A stretch of DNA of 64,000 bases, taken from contig OZ014411.1 of NCBI GenBank assembly GCA_963965975.1, forward strand, positions 20,364,446 to 20,428,445, in the 5' to 3' direction. Source of the DNA: Xestospongia bergquistia. Its lineage: Eukaryota; Porifera; Demospongiae; Haplosclerida; Petrosiidae. Below the pieces are notes generated by a model that worked only from the letters and a program-made list of their open reading frames with translations, did no database searches and was not told the origin of the DNA. Below, one piece after another: positions 1-59,100 of the stretch; positions within the stretch are counted from its first letter, which is position 1; the number at the start of each line of letters is the position of its first letter. The position numbers and the translations under genes are program-made.

Positions 1-106
1 AACACCAAAGTGCATAAATATAAAACAATAGAGAAAGTTGGTATGTTTGTACTGTTATTGTAGAGTTTCATTTTCCATTTGATTGTTTGTGTGTTTTTTC
101 TAATAG
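1..106 (+). other. 3' end of an upstream intron of gene 1
   Basis: This stretch matches 8738-8843 almost base for base, which is the end of the B1-to-A2 intron. It ends in a T-rich tract and taatag acceptor before exon A1. It implies a further B-type exon to the left of the window. Confidence 0.75.
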
Positions 107-47809
<47,703 letters not shown>

Positions 47810-48475
47810 CTGCTAAATGCAAGAGGTATAATTAGTTGCTATAATTCCTTAACAAGATATATAATAGTTTATGGTAGATATATCATGTGTTAATGATAGC
47901 TATTTCAATTAATGTCTTACCACATTTTACCAATTTTTCCATTTGTTTTATTACAGATATTCCTCAAATTTCACAATTGGTTGTCTTTGTAGATTAAGTG
48001 CTTCATTTTCTATCTGCTGACATTTTGACACTTTTAATTACATATTATATAGTAACAATAATTGAGTAAAATTATATAGATTGTCTGTTTGTATAATTGA
48101 TACCTTTGTATTGATACCTTTGCATTCATTTACATCAAAATTGAAATTTATTTGACTTTGATAACAATGTAAATGTTTGTAGTAAAACTCTTTGTTTATC
48201 TTTGGGCAAGAGAGCATATACATGAGAGATTTGTGATCTATTGAATATAATAACATAGTATTCTAGATCCATCAGTCATTGAGCTTACAGCTTGTCTAAG
48301 TATGCTAGTTTCACATAGCACATCCAACCAGCAATTGTTATTACAAGAGAGGAATTTTTTCTATATCACTAGAAGGTTATGTTTGTGTTTTGAACATAAT
48401 ATTCTTTAATTCTACCTCTCACATATTTTGTTGTTTTGTCCAGTAGAGGTGCAAACTGTACACTGCAGTTATCAA

Positions 48476-48481
48476 AATAAA
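48476..48481 (+). promoter_or_regulatory. Possible polyadenylation signal of gene 1 (AATAAA)
   Basis: First AATAAA I noted downstream of the stop, about 670 nt after it. It lies inside a block that is repeated downstream of gene 2, where the same hexamer is kept. Confidence 0.35.
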
Positions 48482-49406
48482 ACAATGATAGAGAATGTAT
48501 GTAAAAACTATGAGAATTCAACACCATGGTGATAATAACTATACACGTTTGATCATCAATGTAAACAATTGACAAGTAGTGTAGGCAGTAATGGTTAATG
48601 CCAGCAAAGGGTTGTAGACTTGCATACAGATACTTTTGTGGCTTTTAAAGGTAGTACTCATAAAATATCCCCTCTAGTTTGTCACAGATAATGCACAATA
48701 TTGTAATTCAACATTGCTCTGATCTAGGCAGTCATAAGCTCAATTGTTACCAGTATCTCCTTAACAAAACCGCAATTTTTACCAAATATGTAAATTTGTA
48801 TGTCACTGGACTCTTACATGTTTAGTAATGCATAATGTCACATATATTATATATATACAAATTAAGTTTTCATGTATAATAGTGCATTAGGAAATTAATC
48901 CTACTTCAACAGCTGATTCCATGACTACTGAAGAAAGTTGACAGTTAATAAATGATTCACTTGCAGTGCTTTCTGACTCACTAGAACAATAACAGTAACA
49001 ACTAAACATTATGTATAGATTATACCCTGTAAAGTTCATCAATTGCAAGGCATTGAGAAACTTTCAAAGTACTATATAATGAGTTTAACTTTTTAATATT
49101 AACTTTTTAGTTAATATCTTTAATAATAATAGAATATCTAATCAATTAATGTGAAGGCATATATAGTCAGGAGTGCATCATTATTTTGCGCTGATGAGAA
49201 TATTTATGTTAATATGTATACTATATGGATTTACCATATTAAACTAATATCATTGACAGTAATAGCAATATACCTGAATACCAATATGTGAGACCACTAA
49301 GAAATCACAGTTCTAAGGATCAGTAATATCTATATCAACTACAGTTCCAAGCAGCTATACCTTGCCATTTTTGCCAATCTGTGTTTAAAATATTATTTGT
49401 CACATG

Positions 49407-49450
49407 AAGTCATCTTGTGAACAATTCACATTGTTCGCAAGATGACTTCA
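49407..49450. repeat. Hairpin: 19-bp stem, 6-nt loop
   Basis: Left arm gaagtcatcttgtgaacaa (49407-49425) pairs with 49432-49450; one T-G wobble, loop ttcaca. The paralogous flank near 62635-62655 has cacatgttgtgaacaat and lacks the second arm, so the hairpin arose in this copy or was lost in the other. Confidence 0.75.
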
Positions 49451-52209
49451 TTATATCAATACTGACAAGGTATATATAATTAATCAGGTACAGGTGATTA
49501 GGTAATACAAATCTATTATCAATTATACATTCTAGAATTATATGAAGTTTTAAAAATGCTATTAATGCATGCCTAAATATATAACATTGTACAGTACAAT
49601 ATCTATTGTATAAGTTACTACTATAGAAAAATAGATATATTAAAAGTGTATACATCTACTTATTATCAAATGATAGTAAAGTAGCAGAGTGTGACATGAT
49701 GTTGACACAAGAGAAGTGTGCATACTCTAACTGATGATAATGAATAGGAACCTTCTAAGGATCTACTCCCTCTTCTAACTTGAGAATTGAAGCATACCAA
49801 CTGCAACCACTTAGTTCAAAACTCATCCAAAGTAGCAGATGACTCTTCTCTTTCAAAAACCATTCGGTTATGACTTACTGTATATACTCATTCTTGTGTA
49901 CAAATACCCACTATTAATTAATGTGGTTTGTTTACATAAGTGAATCAATGTTGTGCAGTCTATAATTAAAAAAGCAGTCAAGGCTAATTTCAACTATGTC
50001 CATTTTAAGTAGCTATTCACAATTTAAAATAAAGTGCACTGTAGAGCCACAATGTACTCTTTCCTCAAAAAATGTAATTTTAAAATAGTGTATGTTTCAA
50101 AAACCATCTTCATTGAATTATAAGACATGATGTGACATGATGAAACTAACAAATCATTAACAAATGATTGAGCAATAAATGAGAGATTGTAATATAATAT
50201 AATATAATAGCATATACAATCACAACACAACATTTACTAAATAAGAAAAACCAGTAGGTTAACAATAATCAATGGTACATGCTCATGAACAAACAACATA
50301 AAGTACATGTACATATACAATCACTGATAACATATCTCTCTGAATACCTCCTTGTCCAGTTTTGGACAAATGTTGCTGCATGGTCTAACTTAGAATAGGT
50401 GAGACTGCACCAATCAGAGTCTGTGACATTATTGACATTGTAATGTTTTGGGGATGACAGATCCACTATCAGACAATATTTCCCAGTTAGATGGGTTTTG
50501 GGATAATACCTAATGACCTGATATGATAACTAGTCCTGTACTGAGGTGGAATGGGCTTCTATCCAGGCCTCTGCTACTGCTCTTCTAAATATGGCTTAAG
50601 ATGTTTGTGGTTGTTCCTTGCTCAATGTAAATAAATTGAAATGCACTGACCTTAGCATCACTTTCTGTAGGTTGATGCCAAGATTTTAATAACCTGGTCT
50701 TATATCATGAAATGAGCTGACTGGGCAGGTTTATAGTGTTGTCAATGAGTAGCTTGATTAAACAAGTTTTATATTGTTGCACCAATTGTTTAAAGTTCAA
50801 TAGTTAATGCTCAACTTGATAAAGCTATATATCAAGATAGAGTGTATTTTGATGAAGAGTAAATCTTCAGACACACCTATATGACAGTTTTGTATAATAG
50901 CTGACATTAATTGTCTGTATAAAGTCAGGGAATTTATAATAGGGTGCTAATTTTCTTAGTTAAGTAGTAAAAATATTAACCCTTTCATCTTTTGGTGGAT
51001 TGCTTGTCAAAATTGTTTAATTACGTGATTGACATTCATCTTGGGTAAGAAATGTTCTGTCATAGCAGTTACATAGTTATCTCCAGTATCTGGGATAGTA
51101 TTCTTGCATTGCTTGTCCAGCTTGATATAACAACAAAGCTCATTTTTGGTTGTCACATGTGATATTCTAGGTTATAAGGTAAATCTGAAAGCATCATTGC
51201 CAACTTTTCTATTGTTGAATTATTAAGCTAAGATCACTGATTGGGTCAAATGCTGGAAGTAGTGTTAAATTGATTCTTGATGCTATAAGTAGGTAAATGT
51301 AAGTAGTAAAAATATTGACAATGATACAAAGTTTAGCATATGTTGTTCTAACTCTCTCAACCAAACATCACATGATTATACAATACAAAGTTAATGACAT
51401 AATATAATTAATGAATGTTAATACAATATTATATTGACACAACTAAGCATTACAACCCTGCTGCCAGTCAAAGGGGAAGAAAGTAGATAGACTCAGTCAG
51501 AGAGAATTACAATGTATTATTACTATGTGAGGTCACCTAAGATGATAGTTTAACTTAGTACACCTGTGTAGCCTACTGTTTATATCCCAACGCCAACATG
51601 ACACAAAGACCACATTTTGGTTACCATGATAACTGAACACTACCTGCTTGAGGATCACATCAAATTTATCAATTCAATAAATAATATGTCTAATAACCAA
51701 TCATTCATCCTGGATACCCAAGAAAATATAGTCCCACCTCTTGTAATTATGTCTTTGTAGTTACTATTCCAGCAAATTGTACAGATAGGCTACAGCTCAT
51801 AGATTTGAATGTCAGCAAAGGACTTCTTATGACAGATACTTATGAAATAGAACTTGACTTAGGTCATTGAAAAGTTATCCTAGAATTAATTCTCTATTAT
51901 AAAAGTGTTAGGAGTAAAAGGGTTCATGGCATTGTTTGATTACTTGAAGACAAACAACAACATTATTACAAATAGATCCAAAACTGCAGGATCATAGGAT
52001 GTTTAATTGTTAATACACAACTTATAAAAAATTAAAATTATAGAACTTATAATAATTCCAAACATGAAGTCAGCAATTATTAATACACATTATTATTTTC
52101 ATCTTTAGTAATTTTTTAGCATAATAATTTTTAAATTTTCTTAATTATCAAGTTTGAAATGTTCATTAACATTAGTAATACAGTAGAGAATGTGGTAATT
52201 TTCTTTTTT

Positions 52210-52740
52210 TAAATCAATTCACAAGATGTGGCTATTACATAAAGTCCACAACCTTTTCCCCACTTTGTTAGTGATTGTTGGCAACTATAAAGGACAACAG
52301 TACCCCAAACAGATTTATCATTGTAAAAGCATCAAGAAGACTATACACTGAGTTTTACACAATGACTTCATTCTCCTCTGAAAACAGTTTGGAACGCACT
52401 AACAAATGATTTTAGTGGCTGTGTATAATCTAAATTTTTGGATGATTAGTACAAGTATTTTTCTGTAATAACTTGAAGCCATTTTTGGTTTTATACTGTT
52501 GCCTCAAAAGACTTTTTGTGAAGATGATGTGTACATGTGATTCCATTTCACCATTCAAAATGTTTCTTTTGATATGAAAGAACCATTGGCATTGTTTGTG
52601 TCCATTTTCACTCAGAGTAAATTTTTCCAACTTTCATCAGCAATCTTATGCTTTTTAGTTAGAGGCTCTCCTGTACCCTCTCTGTTATTGGCAATTCCTC
52701 ATCTATTTTAACCTTTAATAAAATGAGCCTTCAGATGGAA
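52210..52740 (-). pseudogene. Possible degraded transposon-derived coding remnant
   Basis: On the minus strand several short open stretches follow one another in shifting frames: KKHKIADESWKN (upstream), a 66-codon stretch (52430-52630), and WGTVVLYSCQQSL through GKGCGLYVIATSCEL (about 52215-52307). The last is loosely like the end of Ulp1/C48-type peptidase domains (QQ...DCGxFxIA) common in animal transposons; the usual aspartate before CG is missing. Weak, by eye only. Confidence 0.2.
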
Positions 52741-53092
52741 TTAAACTTAAAATAGTACTTAAAAACAGAAGAAACATAAATTCCAAACCTTTTATAACTT
52801 TATATGATCTTTGCTGTCTATGAACAACATTAGGCTTGACTAGTTGATTGGTGGTATAATTGCAGACCTTGTGTCTTGTAATGCAACCATAAGCACATGG
52901 TGCACCGAAAAGCCTTTAATGTGGTGCTATGGTACTAGGTGAAGCTTCAGGAGAGATTATGTTTGGCCAATAATTTGACTTAAAAATTTTTGATAGGGAG
53001 GTATCCAATACTTTAGACTTTGATCTTTATATATATGTTTTGTTTATTTGTTTATTTTGACTCATCATATCTTTGTCACAATTATCATTTAG

Positions 53093-53194
53093 TATGGACG
53101 TACAGCACTTCATGCAGCTTATTGGAGTAAAAGTGATGTCATTATAGAGATGTTAGTTAATGCTAATGCCAACAATTTAGAAGCTGTACAGTCT
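53093..53194 (+). CDS. Gene 2 exon 1 (first recognised): ankyrin repeat
   Basis: 34 codons, phase 0; acceptor catttag, donor TCT|gtaagtc. Begins YGRTALHAAYWSKSDVIIEM and ends NLEAVQS, a good ankyrin repeat one residue longer than the others. Starts with an acceptor, so a coding exon must precede it. Confidence 0.8.
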
Positions 53195-56100
53195 GTAAGT
53201 CATATGTTATAAGTTTGTACATATTTGTATGTATTATGTACCAAATTTCTCTTAAATGTGCTCTGTATTTGTACTTCTTGTTGTGATATACACTTTATGT
53301 AATTATGGCATTCACAATATATAAATATGCAGATCTATATCCTATAAACCAAACAGCTACAGCAATTATTAGTAAATATTGTTTGGGTAGTAGTAAGAAC
53401 GTTTTGGTGAATGAACAGTTTTTAGTGTAGTAAGGTAATATCACATTTAGAAGTTCATGCATACTCAAAGTATATGCATTCTATGTGAGAGTATGTACAT
53501 CTTATAATTCTGTAAGAGTATTCTGTTTGAATATTAAAAGTAAAACCTTATCTTTCTATTTAGGACACTTTACTTTTAGAGTCTCTAAGAAAAGGAAATT
53601 TGAAAGGTACTAAGGATGCTTTGTCCAGGGGAGCTAACGTTAACATTGGAGACGAAGTATGCTGACTTACAATTGATAGTGTTAAGTATACATACACAAC
53701 CATGAGGGTTATATGGCAGATACGTGTACTGTGACGTAAACAAACCCAGGGGTCAACAGACCTAATGGTTGTTAATGTCACAGCAAAACACATGTGCAAT
53801 ACGGTATGATCTAGGTTGGATTATAATGTGTTTGTGGCTTAAGTAATTACCATGGTAGTTTAAAGTGATGTCAGCCTTGTATCTGATAAAATGCTGAGCT
53901 ATATCTGATATAGTCATTTAATAAGTTGAAACAGTCCGTTGAGACTTTGAACTTCATAGTATCATATTAACATGTTACAGAAACAACCTTTGCTACTTAG
54001 TAATAGTTACGGTTTGACTTAAATGTGGTCATTATGTAGCACTCAACAGCCCAAGGATGACAATTTAGACAATGATCATCTAATAATCTGTATCAACAAT
54101 GTCTGACAATTCACTGCATTAAAGGTTTTTCCTATTAATAAGTGGTGTATACTCCATAATGGTTCATAAATATTTGATAAGAAATTCATGACTATTTGCT
54201 AGACACCATTTATGACTTTATGTAATGACAGTTGAATATTGACTACATCAGTGTTTTTCCTAATGAATTATTAATAAATGGTCTAATATTGGTTTATTAT
54301 TATGTTAAATATGTTCTTGCTTATGACTGTCTATAATTAAAAGGATAGATGCTACATTTTATTTAAGTATTTTTATGTGAATTGTATATGTATTTGTGTA
54401 CATAGGATGACCACATTAACATGTTATTTTATCCACCTTACTTATAAAATTATGATAGAAAGTAATGGCACAATGATTTGGCATATAACAACTGAACAAC
54501 ATTGTACTACATTTATAAAGATTATGAATGTAATGGCAGATGAATATTGACTACATCAAAGTGTTTTTAATGAATTATTAATAAGTGATCTAACATTTGT
54601 TTAATACTATGTTAAAGAAGTTCTCTCTCATAATTTCTGTAGTTAGAAAGAAAAATACAGCATTTTATTTTTTATATATACACTAACAATCATTTGTTAT
54701 ATATTCTTTTACATTTACATAGAATGGCCAAACTGCTTTGTACATTGCATCCAAGAATGGAAATAATGAATGTGTTCAGCTTCTCCTTAAAAACAGTGCT
54801 AATCCTGACATTGCTGATAAAGTAAGTAGAGTGATATGCATTTATGGTTTATTCATTAAATAAGACTAATATAGAATATATACTATGTCCTAAAACATTT
54901 TAACCAACTTACTCAAAACATTATTTCAGAAAGTAAGTCCACAATTGATTAGATACATTTTAGACCTTTTCTGAAAAATTAGCTTTGTTTTCAGTCAGTT
55001 TCACTCACTCTGCATATGCTTCCATTAAAATGTGAAGTAGAACAAAGTCTTTTTTAATGTAGGCTTAGATCTTTATATATCAAGAATATATGGATAGTTG
55101 AGCTTTTTTTACTGTGTTAAAAAACTCTCTCATAATTACTGTAGTTAGAAGGAAGAATGCATTATTTTATTCAAAATTTTTTATGTCATTTATATATACA
55201 TTAACAATCATTTGTTATTTGTGTTTTTACATTTACATAGAATGGTCAAACTGCTTTGTACATTGCATCCGAGAAAGGAAATAATGAATGTGTTCAGCTT
55301 CTTCTTAAAAACAGTGCTAACCCTGACATTGCTGATACAGTAAGTAGAGTAATATGCAATTATGGTTTATTACTTAAATAAATAAAATTAATATAGAACG
55401 TATATTATGTCCTAAAACATTTCATTAGAAAGTGAAGTAGAACAAAGTCTCTTTAAGTACAGGATTAAATGTTTTTGGCAAAATATCTAATTCTCATTCC
55501 TTCAGAAATATTCTACTAATGTTTTAATTAGTAGAAAATTTTATTTTTTGTAGAAAATTCTTATTGTTAATAATTAACTGACTAAAATACATACAAAATG
55601 CTTTTAAATTTAGGTAATTCTAATTGTTGTTTTTTAATCTAAAAAGCTTCTTCTTAATAACAGTGCTAACCCTGACATTGCTGATAAAGTAAGCTTTAAT
55701 ATGTAGTTACAGTTTAACTTAAATGTGGTCATTATGTAAACACATGACAGCCCATGGATGGTAATTTAGACAATGATCAGCTAATCTGTATCAACAATGT
55801 CTGACAATTCACTGCATTAAAAGTTTTTCCTATTAATAAATGGTGTGTATTCCATAATGTTTCATAAGTATTTGCTAAAATATTATGAACATTTATCAGA
55901 CACCATTTATGACTTCATACAACAACAGTTGAATATTGACCACATCAGTGTTTTTCCTAATGAATTATGAATAAATGGTCTAATGTTGTTTTATTATTAT
56001 GTTAAAGATGTTCTTGCTCATGATTGTTTATAATTAAAAGGATAGATGGTATATTTTAAGTATATTTATGTGAATTGTATATGTATTTGTATTTTATAAA

Positions 56101-59100
56101 ATTATGATGAATAAAGTAATGGCACAATGATTTGGCATCTAACAACTAAGCAACATTTCACTACATTTATAAAGTTATGAATGTAATGTTAGATGAATAT
56201 TGATACATCAATGTGTTCTAATGAATTATTAATAGTGATCTAAGATTTGTTTAATACTATGTTAAAGAAGTTCTTTCTCATTTCAAAAATTTTTATGTCA
56301 TTTATATATACACTAACAATCATTTGTTATTTGTGTTTTTACATTTACATAGAATGGTCAAACTGCTTTAACTTTAACTTTAATTTCAGTCAGTTTCACT
56401 CGCTGTAGATAAGCTTCCATTAAAAAGTGAAGTAGAACAAAGTTTTTTTAAATGTAGGGTTAGATGTTTATATATCAAGAATATATGGAGAGTTGAGCTT
56501 TTTATACTGTGTTAAAGAATTCTCTCATAATTACTGTAGTTAGAAGGAAGATTGCATTTTTTATTCAATTTTTTTTTGTCATTTATATATACACTAACAA
56601 TCATTTGTTTTACATTTACATAGAATGGTCAAACTGCTTTGTACATTGCATCCAAGAATGGAAATAATGAATGTGTTCAGCTTCTTCTTAAAAACAATGC
56701 TAACCCTGACATTGCTGATAATGTAAGTTTTAACATGGATTTACAGTTTATTCCTTAAATAAATAAAATTAATATAGAACGTATATTATGTCCTAAAACA
56801 TTTCATTAGAAAGTGAAGTAGAACAAAGTCTCTTTTAAGTACAGGATTAAATGTTTTTGTCATGAATAAATGATTGAGTTAAGCATTTTGTCAAAATATC
56901 TAATTCTCATTCCTTCAAAAATATTCTACTAATGTTTTAATTAGTAGAAAATTCTTTTTTTTTCGAAAATTCTTATTGTTAATAATTAACTGACTAAAAT
57001 ACATACAAAATGCTTTCAAATTTAGATATAAAGTTATTCTAATTGTGATGTTTTTAATCTAAAATAAATACAATGTCAATTACTACAGTTTACTGGAAAT
57101 ACATATTATTTTTTTTAGTTTGGGAATACACCCCTCCATGTTGCTTGCCAGGGTTGTTATGGTGATATTGTGAAATCCCTTTTGTCATCAGGAAAGGTCA
57201 ATCCAATGGCTAGGAACCGACGTTATCAAACAGCAATGGAGCTTGTGTATCGTGACAACATAAATCGCTTTGACATTTTAAAGATGTTTGAGCCTTTTGA
57301 GCAATGTCATAAAGACTTTCCTGTAGAATCCTATAGCAAAGTCTTTTTTTGTGGTAACACTGGTGCAGGTAAAAGTTCACTTGCAGCAGTCATTATGGAA
57401 CGAGCTAAGAAGCCACCTAACTATGAGTTTGACACATCTGATCCTATTCCAGTAGATTTACTTACTACTGGGATTAATGCACATAGCTTTTCAAGTCATG
57501 AAGTTGGAAACATTGTCCTTTATGATCTTGCAGGCCATAAGGAGTATTACAGTAGTCATGCAGCAATTCTCCAAAATCTCATGCTAAGCACACCTGCTGT
57601 TTTTGCAATACTTTCCAAGATGACCAATGATCTCCGCACGATTGAGTATGATTTATATTACTGGTTTAATTTTATAAAGAATGCCAGTCTTCGTTTATCA
57701 AGCTCAAGGCCATCTCAAATACTTGTCATTGGAAGTCGACTTGATGAAATGACTGATGGTTGTGAGGAAATTTCTAAAGTAGTTGCTGAAGTTGCTGAAA
57801 AAGCTGATCATTCACAAGACTTTCGTGGGTTCTTACCTATGGAATGTCATCGTCCTGGTGGAAAAGGTGTCAAGGAGTTTGTTGCTATGCTTTCTTCTAG
57901 CTCCAAAGCTGTACTTGATCGATCTGATAAAATTAGTTTCTATTGCCACGTTCAATACTCATTCTTGCGATTGCTTCAAAGCAAAGAGAAAATTGTAGCT
58001 ATTAGCTTGAAGATGCTATGTATCAAATTAAAAGAGCGCGATGACCCTTCACTTCCTTCTGAAAGGTCAGTGTTATTGAAATTCCTAATCACTTTAAGTG
58101 ACAAAGGTCTCATCTTATTCCTTAAAAATGAGGATGATGCTCAAAGTTGGGTAGTTATTGACAGAGCTGCTCTTCTCAAGGAAGTCAATGGCATCCTTTT
58201 TGCTCCAAAGGAAATCAAACATGCCCATCAAGATATTGCTAGTAATACTGGCATTTTGCCTACATCTGTTCTGGAAAAATTATTTCCAAAGCATGATATT
58301 TATATGTTAATTGGGTTCCTTAGAAGTCTTCAGTTCTGTCATGTTTTAGAATCCAATACACTACAGATGTTAAAAACCAATATATCAGCTTCGATTCCAC
58401 TGCCATCAGATGAACTGTTATTTTTTCCATCCCTCATTCATGCTGGGCCCCCTACAGATATTAAAATAGAAAATGGGTTGGGTTGGTGCCTCTGGTGTCC
58501 TGATCCTAACCAATTCCTCTCAACACGATTTCTTCATCTACTCCTTTTTAGTCTTCCCTATGCTTTTTGTCTTCCATGCCATAATAAACCTGGAGAATTA
58601 GCTAGAGATCCACAAATCCTGAAGTTAGCTCGTCGTTGTGATGTATGGACAAACGGTATTTATTGGGAGAATGATGATGATAAAGTTGAAGTTATTGTCG
58701 AAGTGACAGAGCACTATCGTTGTGTTACAGTAGTTACATCAGTCAATGACATTAAAAAAAGCCGCAAAGTTTTTAATGATGTTGTTCAAACCGTATTAGC
58801 ATTGAAGAGTCAGACGCACTCATTTGAGTGTGAGGAGTACCTCATTGCTCCTAGTGATGTAGGAGAAGCTCGTAGTCTTCTTGTCAGCAAACGTACCCTT
58901 TACAATATGAAAGATGTTGCTCGATCAGTGCTTACAAAAGGTAATGTTAGAGATGACAAGGACAAAAAGATATGCATTGAACAGATTGTAGGAGCTCATG
59001 ACCCTTTTCTTTGTATTGCTCCTTCAGTCACAAAAGCACTTTTCAGTGCTGAATTACCACTTCAAGAGGACCACCTTCAACACATAGTGAATAAGTGTTC

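Larger units (their letters stand above)
48400..49555. repeat. Duplicated 3' flank, copy 1
   Basis: Aligns by eye with 61656-62765, e.g. ttgttttgtccagtagaggt, ttcaacaccatggtgata, caatctgtgtttaaaatatt. The offset (~13.2 kb) matches the gene duplication. Copy 1 has only a short TA tract near 48846, where copy 2 has a ~90-bp one. Confidence 0.8.
47810..53092. other. Region between genes 1 and 2: 3' flank and upstream of gene 2
   Basis: No gene I can support. It holds the paralogous 3' flank (48400-49555), a strong hairpin (49407-49450) and a possible transposon-derived remnant on the minus strand (52210-52740). The promoter and initiation exon of gene 2 should lie here, but I could not identify an ATG exon with a phase-0 donor. 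Small open frames of 65-81 codons look random. Confidence 0.6.
55340..56623 (+). other. Rearranged intron of gene 2 (1284 nt) with two broken exons
   Basis: A mosaic. In order: pre-Roc-type intron, 3' remnant of a C exon, a second copy of 53990-54660, a C-type acceptor with an 18-nt exon stub, then C intron. Consistent with repeated unequal recombination or deletion among C units. Confidence 0.75.

Noticed and set aside
52866..52938. Candidate upstream exon of gene 2 between ttgcag and ACTAG|gtgaag
   Set aside because: Phase at the donor does not fit the phase-0 entry of the exon at 53093, and the translation shows no ankyrin features.
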